From: Thiocapsa sp. UBA6158
GTDB taxonomy: Bacteria > Pseudomonadota > Gammaproteobacteria > Chromatiales > Chromatiaceae
Direction of reading: 5' to 3'
NCBI RefSeq assembly: GCF_002423035.1
Contig: NZ_DIUM01000062.1
Span: forward strand, 12,071-61,751
DNA length: 49,681 nucleotides
Part shown: positions 19,193 through 28,045 of the stretch, piece after piece
Layout: each line of letters begins with the position of its first letter
Numbering within the stretch: the stretch's first letter is position 1
The notes under the pieces: generated by a model
What the model saw: the letters and a program-made list of their open reading frames with translations, nothing else
What the model was told of the DNA's origin: nothing
The model's database searches: none
Translations under genes and position numbers: made by a program

Positions 19193-20743
19193 ATGCCGAC
19201 CTATCCGATCAGTATCAGGTATCTATCGCTCCTGCTGTTGTCGATTGCCCTGCTCGGCTTGGCGGGCTGCGGCAGCGACGGCGCTCAACGCAACACCTCG
19301 GGGGAAAACTGGACCCAAGGCGAGATGGTCGCCGGCTCGGACACCTTCCCCGTTCCGCCGGAGATCCAGCCCAATGTCGATTTCTGGCGCCATGTCTACG
19401 GCATCTGGGGTCGCGGAGAGGTCGCCATCCACGACAACGAGCACATGGACGTCATCTACGAGGTCGTCAAACTGCCCCTGCCCATCAAAGAGGGCTACAC
19501 GGACCCGCAACGCTCGTTGGTGCGCGACCGTACGGATGCCTACAAGGGCCAGCTGCGCCTTCTGGAAGAGCGCGTGCGAACCGGGCAGAGCCTGAGCAGC
19601 AGCGACAAGGCGCTCCTGGCGAGGCTCGAGCGGTCCGGCGGTCGCGCCGCGGTCTACGGGGCTGCCGACCGCGTGCGCAGTCAACGCGGTCTGCGCGAAC
19701 GCTTCCATCGCGGCGTGGAGATCAGCGGACGGTACGACACGGCCTTTCGCGAGATCATGCGCAGTCACGGTGTCCCGGAGGACCTCGCCTATCTCCCGCA
19801 CGTGGAATCCTCGTTTCAGACCAATGCCAGATCCGGCGTCGGCGCCGCGGGTGTGTGGCAGTTCATGCCTGCAACCGGTCGGATGTACATGAACGTCAAC
19901 GACACCATCGACGAACGACTCGATCCCATCATCGCGGCCGACGGTGCCGCTCGTTATCTCTCCCAGGCCCATCGTCGCCTCGGGAGCTGGCCTCTCGCCA
20001 TCACCTCCTACAACCACGGTCAAGGCGGGATGGCGAATGCCAAGGCCCAGCACGGCAACGACATCGGTGGCATCGTGAAAAACTATCGGGGCCAATACTT
20101 CGGCTTCGCGTCACGGAATTTCTACGCCGAGTTCATCGCCGCCCGCGAGGTGACACGCAACGCCGATCGCTATTTCCCGGAGGGCGTCCGTCGCGAGGAG
20201 CCATGGCCACACGATCGTCTGGTCCTTCAACACCCCATGCCGGTGCACCACCTCGCCGGACACTACGGCCTGACCCCGAATCGCCTGGCCGACTTGAACA
20301 TGCATTGGCGCGACCGCGCACGCGACGGTCGGGCCTATCTGCCCCCGGGCAGCACGGTGTGGCTCCCGACCGGGACCAAACAGCGCGTCGCCAGCCATCC
20401 GCCACCGGTCTCCAACGTCATGGTTGCCCGCGCCGAGCCCAAGGCATCGCCGGTCGCCCGTCAGGCCATCGCCAAGGTCGAGCGACCGGCCGCCAAGCCG
20501 ACGCCCAAAGCGCAGGCATCGACGAAGACGACGGCGAAGGTGTCCGCCAAAGAGGTCGCCAAGGCGCCGGCCGCGAAGAAGTCGACCACGGCGGCGCGCT
20601 ACCATGTCGTGAAGCCGCAGGAGACGCTCTATCGCGTCGCGGTTCAGAACGGCATCACTGTCGCCGAGCTGCGCAAGCTGAACAAGATGCAGCCCGACGA
20701 CAACAAGATTCGCCCGGGGCAGAAGCTCAAGGTCAGCATTTAA
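19193..20743 (+). CDS. mltD: Membrane-bound lytic murein transglycosylase D
   Basis: MltD is an outer-membrane lipoprotein that cleaves peptidoglycan glycan strands with formation of 1,6-anhydro ends. The 516-residue protein has a signal peptide with lipobox LAGC (about residues 21-24), an SLT catalytic domain with HVESSF (Glu205 as likely catalytic acid) and AAGVWQFMPATGR, a degenerate LysM-like region (about 350-400), a Lys/Ala-rich linker and one clear C-terminal LysM (about 470-516: VVKPQETLYRVAVQNGITVAEL). ATG 19193 follows GAGAGGA. Its TAA stop is the first three bases of repeat element copy 1. Its products feed the recycling step carried out by nagZ. Confidence 0.93.
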   Translation: MPTYPISIRYLSLLLLSIALLGLAGCGSDGAQRNTSGENWTQGEMVAGSDTFPVPPEIQPNVDFWRHVYGIWGRGEVAIHDNEHMDVIYEVVKLPLPIKEGYTDPQRSLVRDRTDAYKGQLRLLEERVRTGQSLSSSDKALLARLERSGGRAAVYGAADRVRSQRGLRERFHRGVEISGRYDTAFREIMRSHGVPEDLAYLPHVESSFQTNARSGVGAAGVWQFMPATGRMYMNVNDTIDERLDPIIAADGAARYLSQAHRRLGSWPLAITSYNHGQGGMANAKAQHGNDIGGIVKNYRGQYFGFASRNFYAEFIAAREVTRNADRYFPEGVRREEPWPHDRLVLQHPMPVHHLAGHYGLTPNRLADLNMHWRDRARDGRAYLPPGSTVWLPTGTKQRVASHPPPVSNVMVARAEPKASPVARQAIAKVERPAAKPTPKAQASTKTTAKVSAKEVAKAPAAKKSTTAARYHVVKPQETLYRVAVQNGITVAELRKLNKMQPDDNKIRPGQKLKVSI

Positions 20744-20823
20744 GCCGCGTTCGGCGCGGCCCGATTGGACCGGAGCGGGTCCGGCGTGGCAAGGACCAAC
20801 CAAGGCCAGCGGGACGCGGTTTA
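20741..20823 (+). repeat. TRAACCGCG element copy 1 (head at mltD stop)
   Basis: 83 bp, head TAAGCCGCGTT, tail ACGCGGTTTA. The mltD stop codon is its first three bases. Sense orientation relative to mltD. The sequence immediately after the tail is AT-rich. Confidence 0.85.
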
Positions 20824-20952
20824 AATGAATATTAAAAACAGAGCAATAACGAGTCATTCTATTGAAGCTTATCGGATCGCGGGCGGTCGAGTTTCCGCTC
20901 GCGAACGCGGCGCGTATCGGACGCTCGTGGTGATGCCCGGGCGTCCGTCGCG

Positions 20953-21228
20953 GTGACACTGTGGGTCGAGACCATCGGTTTTACTGCGGCGGCACTCACC
21001 ACCATCTCCTTCGTGCCCCAGGTGGTACGCACCTTGCGCACCCGTGACACGCGGGCCATCTCGCTGTGGATGTATGCGCTCTTCAGCGCAGGCGTCGCAC
21101 TCTGGGGCCTTTACGGTTTGCTGATCGGCTCTTGGCCCGTGATCGCCGCGAACGCGATCACCTTTGTCCTCGCCTCAATCGTGCTCTGGCACAAACTCCG
21201 CGAAACACCGGAGAACCCATCCGGGTAG
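20953..21228 (+). CDS. SemiSWEET-type small membrane transporter
   Basis: The 91-residue protein has three hydrophobic segments (about 4-22, 37-55, 62-80) and the PQ-loop signature FVPQVVRTLRTRDTRAIS after the first. This is a single SemiSWEET unit; such units dimerise to carry sugars across the inner membrane. The substrate here is unknown. The start GTG 20953 has only a weak upstream ribosome-binding site, so the first few residues are uncertain. It lies alone between two repeat elements. Confidence 0.85.
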   Translation: MTLWVETIGFTAAALTTISFVPQVVRTLRTRDTRAISLWMYALFSAGVALWGLYGLLIGSWPVIAANAITFVLASIVLWHKLRETPENPSG

Positions 21229-21349
21229 GCTTTGGGCGAACCTTCGCGCGGTGCGCCTCGGCCGAACCTCACACGGCTAAGGCAGGGCCGTGTCCACGAC
21301 ACCGGCCGGTAGGATGGACGAGCGAGAGTGGAGTCCACCGATCGCGCCA

Positions 21350-21434
21350 AAAACGGCGTTGACGCCGACCGCGCAGACGGACGCCCGACGTCCCGTCCAC
21401 ACGAAACCACGCATACCCTGCCGGACGCGGTTCA
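21350..21434 (-). repeat. TRAACCGCG element copy 2 (head at acyltransferase stop)
   Basis: About 85 bp on the minus strand; head TGAACCGCGTCCGG at 21434, tail degenerate near 21350. Its first three bases are the stop codon of the acetyltransferase gene. The head closely matches copy 4, both reading GGGTATGCG about 15-20 bases in. Confidence 0.7.
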
Positions 21435-24110
21435 AAGCACCTTGCTCACCCATTTGACCGCCATGTCCTGCGGGTCGCTCTCGATGCGGAATCCGAGTGA
21501 CTTCACCAAGGCGAGCATCCGACTGTTGGCGCTGAGCACCTCGCCATCCATGACACGAAAGCCGCGCGAGCGTGCGTTCTGCATCAGCGAGCGCATCAGT
21601 CTTGCGCCGATTCCGAGGTTGCGCCAGGTGTCGGAGACCACGATTGCGAACTCGCAGGCCTCGCCGCCCGGTCGGGCCATATAGCGGGCCACGCCGACCT
21701 GGACGTCGGACCCGTCGTGCTCGACCACGCCGATCAGGGCCATCTCGCGGTCGTAGTCGATCTGAGTGAAGCGCACCAGCATCTCGGGCGTCAGCTCCTT
21801 GATCGCCTGCATGAACCTGAAATACTTGGTCTGTTCCGAAAGCCCTCGAACGAACTCCTGCTCCATCTGGGCATCCTCCGGACGAATCGGGCGAATCACC
21901 AGATCCTTGCCGTCCGGCAGTTGGACGCGCTCGATGAGATGGCTCGGATAGGGGTGGATCGCCATGTGCCCGTAAGTCGTCTGCTGGGGCGGACGATAAT
22001 CGACCTTGATGCGCGCATCCACGGCAATCACGTCCTTGTCGTTTCCGATCAGCGGGTTGATGTCCATCGAGATGATCTCGGGCAACTCGCAGACCATCTC
22101 CGAAACGCGTTGAAGAATCTTTGCCAAGGCCACACGATTCATCGGAGGCATATGCTGAAAGGCGCCCATGAGACGCACGATCCGGGTATGGTCGATCATG
22201 GTCTGGATGATGAAGGCGTTGAGCGGCGGCAGACCGAGCGCGCGATCCTCGAGGACCTCGACCTTGGTTCCGCCGGCACCGAAACTGATGACGGGTCCGA
22301 AGATCCGATCCCGGGTCACCCCGATCATCAGCTCGCGTGCAGCACGTGTGGAGGCCATATGCTCGACCGTGATGCCCTCCATGCGCGCATCCGGGCGCAG
22401 CCGCTTGGCACGCTCGACGATCTCGGTGAAGGTCCGGCGCACCGATTGGGCATCGTCGATGTTCAGACGCACGCCGTCGACATCGGATTTGTGCTCCAGA
22501 TCCGGCGAGTTGATCTTCATGACTACCGGGAATCCCAGGGCCTGAGCGGCCATCAGGGCCTCGTTCGGCGTGCGGGTCAACACCGCCTGCATCGTCGGGA
22601 TGCGAAACGCCGAGAGGATCGCCTTCGCTTCGACCGTTCCGAGCGTCTTGCGTCCCTCGGCCATGACGCCCTCGATGATCAGACGTGCGCCCTCCACGTC
22701 CGGCGCATCCTCCTGCGAGAGCGGACCCGGCGACTGCATCAGCAGCTTCTGGTTGCGCTGGTGGGTGGCGAGGAACGAGAAGGCGTCGATCGCCACCTCC
22801 GGGCTGTCGAAGTGCGGCACGTCGTGCTCGGCCAGGAGCTCCTGGGCCTCGGCGACCCGCTTCCCGCCCATCCAACAGGCGAGCACAGGCTTGCGGCTGT
22901 CCTTGGCTGCCGCGATGACCTGCTCGGCCGTGGCGATCGGGTCGCCGAACACCAAGGGCGCCAGGATACAGAGCACGCCGTCGACCTCCGGATCCGCCAG
23001 ACAGGCGTCCAAGGCGAGCCGATAGCGCTCCGGCGGGGCGTCGCCGATGATGTCGATCGGGTTGCCGTGCGACCAATGGTCAGGCAGCGCCTTCTCCAGC
23101 GCCTGGCGTGTCGTATCGCTGATCTGCGCGAGCGAGAGCCCCAGCTCGATGATCCGATCCGCGGCCAGCACGCCCGGCCCGCCGCCGTTGGTGATGACGG
23201 CGATGCGGTCGCCCGCCAGACGCCGACGCGTGCCGAAGACCTGGGCGGCCGCGAACAACTGATCGAGGCTGGAGACCTGTACCACGCCCGCGCGCTCGGT
23301 GACGGCGCGGAACACGTCCGCCGAGCCCACATAGGCACCGGTGTGCGACTTGACCGCGCGGGTCCCGGCCGGATGCCGCCCCGCCTTCACCACCACCACA
23401 GGCTTCAACCGCGCCGCCGCGCGCAGCCCGCTCATGAAATGGCGTGCGTTGCGGATCCCTTCCACGTAGAGCAGGATGCATTGCGTCTGGCTGTCCAGGG
23501 CGAGATAGTCGAGCACATCGCCGAAGTCCACATCCGCCGCCGCGCCCAGCGAGACCATCGCCGAGAAACCGATCCGCCTGCGCTCGGACCAATCGATCAT
23601 CGCCGTGCAGATCGCACCGGATTGCGAGACCAGGGCGACGTTGCCGCGGCGCGGAAGATCCTGTCCGACGCTGGCGTTCAGGCCGTGTTGCGGGCGCATC
23701 GCTCCGATGCAGTTGGGTCCGAGGACACGGATACGGTTGCTCCGCGCCGCCTCGACCATCCGCTCATGAAGGTTGACCCCGCGTTCGCCGTACTCGCCGA
23801 AGCCGGCTGAATGGACCACCGCCACCTTGACCCCGTAGCCGCCGCACTGATTGAGGATCTCCGGGACCCGATCGGCGGGTGTGGCGATCAGCGCCAGATC
23901 GACATGCTTGTCGAGCTGACCCAGGTCGCGGTAGCAGGGCTCGCCGGCCACCTCCTTGTATTTGGGATTGATTGCATAAGCATTGCCTTTGAAGCCGCCG
24001 GCGAGCAGATTGCGAAACACCATGCCGCCGATGGACCCCTCGCTGTCGCTGGCCCCGAAGACCGCAACGGCGGTGGGCGTGAAGAGTTGTTCGATATCGG
24101 ATACGCGCAT
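21432..24110 (-). CDS. Acyl-CoA synthetase (NDP-forming)-like/GNAT protein acetyltransferase (Pat/YfiQ family)
   Basis: The 892-residue, multi-domain protein matches the layout of Salmonella Pat / E. coli YfiQ (886 aa), which acetylates lysines such as that of acetyl-CoA synthetase. The order is CoA-binding domain (about 1-140), succinyl-CoA-ligase-like domains (about 150-460), an ATP-grasp domain (about 490-700) and a C-terminal GNAT domain (about 725-892) with the acetyl-CoA motif RNLGIGARLM. The segment KSHTGA keeps a histidine at residue 256, where active ADP-forming acyl-CoA synthetases carry the phosphorylated His. The start has GGAGG eight bases upstream. It is divergent from a deacetylase gene, suggesting a write/erase pair. 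Confidence 0.88.
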   Translation of the reverse strand: MRVSDIEQLFTPTAVAVFGASDSEGSIGGMVFRNLLAGGFKGNAYAINPKYKEVAGEPCYRDLGQLDKHVDLALIATPADRVPEILNQCGGYGVKVAVVHSAGFGEYGERGVNLHERMVEAARSNRIRVLGPNCIGAMRPQHGLNASVGQDLPRRGNVALVSQSGAICTAMIDWSERRRIGFSAMVSLGAAADVDFGDVLDYLALDSQTQCILLYVEGIRNARHFMSGLRAAARLKPVVVVKAGRHPAGTRAVKSHTGAYVGSADVFRAVTERAGVVQVSSLDQLFAAAQVFGTRRRLAGDRIAVITNGGGPGVLAADRIIELGLSLAQISDTTRQALEKALPDHWSHGNPIDIIGDAPPERYRLALDACLADPEVDGVLCILAPLVFGDPIATAEQVIAAAKDSRKPVLACWMGGKRVAEAQELLAEHDVPHFDSPEVAIDAFSFLATHQRNQKLLMQSPGPLSQEDAPDVEGARLIIEGVMAEGRKTLGTVEAKAILSAFRIPTMQAVLTRTPNEALMAAQALGFPVVMKINSPDLEHKSDVDGVRLNIDDAQSVRRTFTEIVERAKRLRPDARMEGITVEHMASTRAARELMIGVTRDRIFGPVISFGAGGTKVEVLEDRALGLPPLNAFIIQTMIDHTRIVRLMGAFQHMPPMNRVALAKILQRVSEMVCELPEIISMDINPLIGNDKDVIAVDARIKVDYRPPQQTTYGHMAIHPYPSHLIERVQLPDGKDLVIRPIRPEDAQMEQEFVRGLSEQTKYFRFMQAIKELTPEMLVRFTQIDYDREMALIGVVEHDGSDVQVGVARYMARPGGEACEFAIVVSDTWRNLGIGARLMRSLMQNARSRGFRVMDGEVLSANSRMLALVKSLGFRIESDPQDMAVKWVSKVL

Positions 24111-24378
24111 GGAATCGCCCTCCCGGGCAGTAAAAAGGATTAAGCTAACACGGGTTCGAAACGCGTCGGGCGTGACATGCCCGAGTGCTGTGTCGACTCG
24201 ACCTCGGAGACACCCACAGGTGTCGGCGTAGGCGCGTTTCGAAGATCAAAAAGCTCGAAAGATACAAAAAATAGATTTCAGGGATTCGCCATGGGCGCGA
24301 CAACGCGCCGAACGACAACAAGAATTGCCCGGGCACCAACCGTCTCCCGCGTGCGATCAATGCATTGAGGACCTTCGC

Positions 24379-25311
24379 ATGAACCTCGCCTTTATCTCTC
24401 ATCCGTTGTGTCAGCAGCACAAGATGGGCGCGCACCACCCCGAGTGTCCGGAGCGGCTCTACGCCATCCAGGATCGCATGATCGCCTCGGGCATGGAGAT
24501 GTTGGTGACCCACTACGACGCACCCGAGGCGAGCGTGGCACAACTGACCCGCGTGCACGATGCGGACTATGTCCAGGGGTTGATCGACGCCGCCCCGGAG
24601 GCCGACGACGTCATGGTCTGGGTCGACGGCGACACCGCCATGAACAGCCATACCCTGCCGGCTGCCCTGCGCGCGGCCGGCAGCGCCATCCTCGGGGTCG
24701 ACCTGGTGATGAGCACAAAACATCACGCCGCTTTTTGTTGCGTGCGCCCGCCCGGCCATCATGCCGGACGGCGCTCGGCCGGGGGCTTTTGTCTCTTCAA
24801 CAACGTCGCCGTCGGTGCCGCACATGCCATGACCGAGCACGGCATCGAGCGGATTGCCATCATCGATTTCGACGTCCACCACGGCAACGGCACCGAGGAG
24901 ATCTTCAGCGGCGACGAACGGGTGCTCTTCTGCTCGAGCTTCCAGCACCCCTTCTATCCCGGCTGCGGCGCCGATACCGATGCGCCGAACATCCTCAACT
25001 TGCCGCTGCCCAAGCTGACCGACGGGGCCGCCTTTCGGGCCGCTGTCGAGGCCGCCTGGCTGCCCAAGCTCGACGCCTTCGCGCCACAGCTGATCATGAT
25101 CTCCGCGGGGTTCGACGGCCACGCCGAGGACGACATGGCACATTTCAATCTGCGCGAGGCCGATTACGCCTGGATCACCCGCGAGCTCCATCTGCTGGCG
25201 CGCCGACATGCACAAGAGCGCGTCGTGTCCTGTCTGGAAGGCGGCTACAGTCTGTCCGCGCTCGGTCGCAGCGTCAGTGCCCACATCGATGAATTGATCG
25301 GGCACGCATGA
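24379..25311 (+). CDS. Histone-deacetylase-family deacetylase
   Basis: The 310-residue protein has the full HDAC-family metal and catalytic motifs: RPPGHHA (tandem His), FCLFNN, IIDFDVHHGNGT (Asp and His zinc ligands) and ISAGFDGHAEDD (the third zinc Asp). Bacterial members deacetylate acetylpolyamines, acuC-type acetyl-lysines or other amides. ATG 24379 is preceded by GAGG at eight bases. The divergent neighbour is a Pat-type lysine acetyltransferase, which makes protein-lysine deacetylation an attractive hypothesis. Polyamine deacetylation cannot be excluded from sequence. Confidence 0.9.
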   Translation: MNLAFISHPLCQQHKMGAHHPECPERLYAIQDRMIASGMEMLVTHYDAPEASVAQLTRVHDADYVQGLIDAAPEADDVMVWVDGDTAMNSHTLPAALRAAGSAILGVDLVMSTKHHAAFCCVRPPGHHAGRRSAGGFCLFNNVAVGAAHAMTEHGIERIAIIDFDVHHGNGTEEIFSGDERVLFCSSFQHPFYPGCGADTDAPNILNLPLPKLTDGAAFRAAVEAAWLPKLDAFAPQLIMISAGFDGHAEDDMAHFNLREADYAWITRELHLLARRHAQERVVSCLEGGYSLSALGRSVSAHIDELIGHA

Positions 25312-25514
25312 AGCCCTCGCGGCGCCCCGGATCAGTGTCGAGAGGGGCGTCCCGACAACCTGTTGCATTGCAGCATTAGGATAGAGAGGTCCCGCCCGCG
25401 TCGCAATGCCGATCACGCACCCATCACGCGCGAATCATGCTTGCAGTGCCCCGCGCCGGACAGACGGCGCCGGGCTTGTCATCCGGACCCGATGGCCTGA
25501 CCTTTGCGGAACCG

Positions 25515-25533
25515 CGTCAGGCGCAGCCTGACG
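25515..25533. repeat. Perfect intergenic stem-loop
   Basis: CGTCAGGC-GCA-GCCTGACG, an 8-bp perfect stem in the gap before the dienelactone hydrolase gene. It is preceded by GAACCGCGTC, which resembles the element head, but no tail is present. Function unknown; it has no T-run. Confidence 0.4.
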
Positions 25534-25597
25534 ATGCGCCCTGCCGCTTCGCCTGACCTGTCCCGAAGCTCAGTCAACCACCGGATCGGAGAGACTC

Positions 25598-26383
25598 ATG
25601 AGAAGACCATCGACCCACTTGGCCGCGTTGCTCCTCTGCGCCCCTCTCGTCGCGGGCGCCGCCATCCAAACCGAGCGCGTTGAATATCGCGACGGCGACA
25701 CCGTCCTCACGGGCTATCTCAGCTACGACGATGCGATCGAGGGCAAACGCCCCGGAGTGCTCGTCATTCATGAATGGTGGGGCCTGAACGACTACGCGAA
25801 GAAACGCGCCGAGATGCTCGCCGAGCTCGGCTATGTCGCCTTCGCCGCCGACATGTACGGCGACAACAAGGTGACCGAACACGCGCCCGATGCCCAGGGC
25901 TGGATGCAGCAGATCACCGCCAATCAGTCGGCCTGGCAGCAGCGTGCCATGGCCGGACTCGACACCCTGAAGGCCAGCGACCGCGTCGATACCGAAAAGC
26001 TCGCGGCCATCGGCTACTGCTTCGGCGGCGCCACGGTGATGCAGATGGCCTATGCCGGTGCCGATCTCGACGGCGTGGCGAGCTTCCACGGATCCCTGCC
26101 CCCGGCCAGCACTCTGGAGCCCGGCACCATCAAGCCCAGCATCCTGATCGCCCACGGCGAGGCCGACAGCTTCGTCCCGCCCGAGCGCATCGCCGCCTTC
26201 AAAGAGGGGCTCGACACTGCCGGTGCCGATTGGCAGATGATCGTCTACTCGGGGGCACGCCACGGCTTCACCAACCCGGGTGCCGCTGCCTACGGGATGG
26301 ACGCACTCGCCTACGACCCCAAGGCCGATGCGCGCTCTTGGGCGCTGATGCAGGGGTTCTTCGACGAGGTCTTCGCGGACTGA
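25598..26383 (+). CDS. Secreted dienelactone hydrolase family protein
   Basis: An alpha/beta-hydrolase of 261 residues with a predicted Sec signal peptide (about 1-21, cleavage after GAA). The DLH catalytic triad is visible: Cys in GYCFGG (about residue 144), Asp in EADSFVPP and His in ARHGFTNP. The HEWWGLNDYAKKRAEML stretch is typical of the family. The natural substrate is unknown; family members hydrolyse lactones or esters. A GGAGAG site lies just before the ATG. The TGA stop is the first codon of repeat copy 3. Confidence 0.9.
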   Translation: MRRPSTHLAALLLCAPLVAGAAIQTERVEYRDGDTVLTGYLSYDDAIEGKRPGVLVIHEWWGLNDYAKKRAEMLAELGYVAFAADMYGDNKVTEHAPDAQGWMQQITANQSAWQQRAMAGLDTLKASDRVDTEKLAAIGYCFGGATVMQMAYAGADLDGVASFHGSLPPASTLEPGTIKPSILIAHGEADSFVPPERIAAFKEGLDTAGADWQMIVYSGARHGFTNPGAAAYGMDALAYDPKADARSWALMQGFFDEVFAD

Positions 26384-26464
26384 ACCGCGTCCGGCGGGCG
26401 ACACTCGGCTGGCGTTTAAGCTAGAGCTTGCGCAGCTCGTCACCGTCGGCGGTGACGCGGTTCA
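26381..26464 (+). repeat. TRAACCGCG element copy 3 (head at hydrolase stop)
   Basis: 84 bp, head TGAACCGCGTCCGG, tail GACGCGGTTCA. It supplies the TGA stop of the upstream hydrolase gene. A REP-type hairpin lies 39 bp beyond the tail. Confidence 0.85.
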
Positions 26465-26502
26465 GTAAGACCAGGAACCATTCAATAACCACCGAGTGCG
26501 GG

Positions 26503-26530
26503 TGTAGGTGCGATTTTATTCGCACTTACA
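26503..26530 (+). repeat. REP-type palindrome
   Basis: TGTAGGTGCGA and TCGCACTTACA form an 11-bp stem (one G-T pair) around a short AT-rich loop. The GTAG-like leader plus hairpin is the layout of REP sequences mobilised by RAYT transposases, one of which is encoded at 40907-41623. Confidence 0.6.
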
Positions 26531-26599
26531 GCCCTTCAGCTCCTCCGGACCTCAACATCCGGCAACCGGACCCAAACCGACCCGAGACCGCACCCCTCA

Positions 26600-28045
26600 A
26601 TGCCGAGCACCGTTATCCTTTGGTTCCGTCGCGATCTGCGTCTCGACGACAATCCGGCGCTCCAAGCGGCCCTGATCGACTGCGCCAGACTCGTACCCGT
26701 CTACATCCATGACCCGGACTCGGAGGTGCCCTGGTCACCCGGTGCAGCGAGTCGGTGGTGGCTGCACGGCAGCCTCTCGAGCCTGGACCAGGCCCTACAG
26801 ACGTTCGGCAACCGGCTCCTGATCGCACGCGGGGACAGCCTGTCCGAGCTGCGGCGCATCGTCGCGACGACCGGCGCCACCCGGATCCACTGGAATCGCC
26901 TTTACGATCCGACCTCGCGCGAGCGCGATGGACGGATCAAGCAAGCCCTGCGGGCCGATGGCCTGCGCGTGGACAGTCACAACGCATCCCTTCTGTTCGA
27001 GCCTTGGGGGATCGCCACCGGCAACGGCGAGCCCTACCGGGTCTTCACCGCCTTCTGGCGTCGCTGCGCGGCTCGGCTTTCCGAGGTCACCCCCCTGCCT
27101 GCTCCGGCGGCCTTGCCGCCGCCGCCCGAGTCTCTCGACTCGCTGCACCTCGAACGCCTCGGCCTGCTGCCGAGCATCCCCTGGGACGCGGGACTGCGCG
27201 AGACCTGGACACCCGGCGAGATCAGCGCGCTGGAGCACGCACGCACCTTCCTGAAGGACCGAATCCAGGGCTACGCGACCGAGCGCGACCTGCCGGCCCA
27301 CACCGGGACATCCGAGCTGTCGCCGCACCTGCACTTCGGCGAGATCGGTCCGCGTCGGATCCTCGCCATGGTCAAAGAGCGTTGGGGCGATCCGACTGCA
27401 GACCCGGTCGAGCCCTTCGTGCGCGAGATCGGCTGGCGCGAGTTTGCATACCATCTGATCTATCACTACCCCCACACCACCGACGAGCCGCTGGATCGAC
27501 GCTTCGCCGCTCTGCCTTGGCGCGAAGAGGATGCCGATCGGCTGCTCCAGGCCTGGCAACGCGGCGAAACCGGCATCCCGCTGGTCGATGCCGGCATGCG
27601 TCAGCTCTGGCACACCGGCTGGATGCACAATCGGGTGCGCATGGTCGTCGCCTCCTTTCTGGCCAAGAACCTGCGCCTGCCCTGGCAGGCCGGCGCACGC
27701 TGGTTCTGGGATACCCTGGTCGACGCGGATCTCGCCGCCAACAGCCTCGGCTGGCAGTGGAGCGCCGGCTGCGGCGCGGACGCCGCGCCCTATTTCCGCA
27801 TCTTCAACCCGGTCCTGCAGGGCGAGCGTTTCGACAAGAGCGGGGCCTATGTTCGACGCTGGTGCCCGGAGCTGGCCCGACTCCCGGACAGATACATCCA
27901 TCAACCCTGGACCGCGCCGAGCGCGCTGCTCGATCACGCCGGTCTCCGGATCGGGCATGACTACCCGGCCCCGATCGTGGATCTCAAGGCATCGCGCGAA
28001 GCGGCGCTGGCAGCCTACGAGGTCGTCAAATCGGCGGGGCGCTGA
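26600..28045 (+). CDS. phrB: Deoxyribodipyrimidine photolyase (class I)
   Basis: Photolyase repairs UV-induced pyrimidine dimers using blue light and FADH. The 481-residue protein begins VILWFRRDLRLDDNPAL (antenna-chromophore domain, about 1-130) and has the FAD-binding C-terminal half with SELSPHLHFGEIGPR, the WREFAYHLIYHYP segment, the TGIPLVDAGMRQLWHTGWMHNRVRM block and ANSLGWQWSAGCGADAAPYFRIFNP. All these are the canonical class I CPD photolyase motifs. It is an expected gene for a light-dependent organism. Its 3' end overlaps the convergent TatD gene by 20 bases. Confidence 0.95.
   Translation: MPSTVILWFRRDLRLDDNPALQAALIDCARLVPVYIHDPDSEVPWSPGAASRWWLHGSLSSLDQALQTFGNRLLIARGDSLSELRRIVATTGATRIHWNRLYDPTSRERDGRIKQALRADGLRVDSHNASLLFEPWGIATGNGEPYRVFTAFWRRCAARLSEVTPLPAPAALPPPPESLDSLHLERLGLLPSIPWDAGLRETWTPGEISALEHARTFLKDRIQGYATERDLPAHTGTSELSPHLHFGEIGPRRILAMVKERWGDPTADPVEPFVREIGWREFAYHLIYHYPHTTDEPLDRRFAALPWREEDADRLLQAWQRGETGIPLVDAGMRQLWHTGWMHNRVRMVVASFLAKNLRLPWQAGARWFWDTLVDADLAANSLGWQWSAGCGADAAPYFRIFNPVLQGERFDKSGAYVRRWCPELARLPDRYIHQPWTAPSALLDHAGLRIGHDYPAPIVDLKASREAALAAYEVVKSAGR

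Noticed and set aside
24145..25416. Minus-strand open frame of 423 codons over the deacetylase region
   Set aside because: It is the complement of an HDAC-family gene with complete catalytic motifs on the plus strand.
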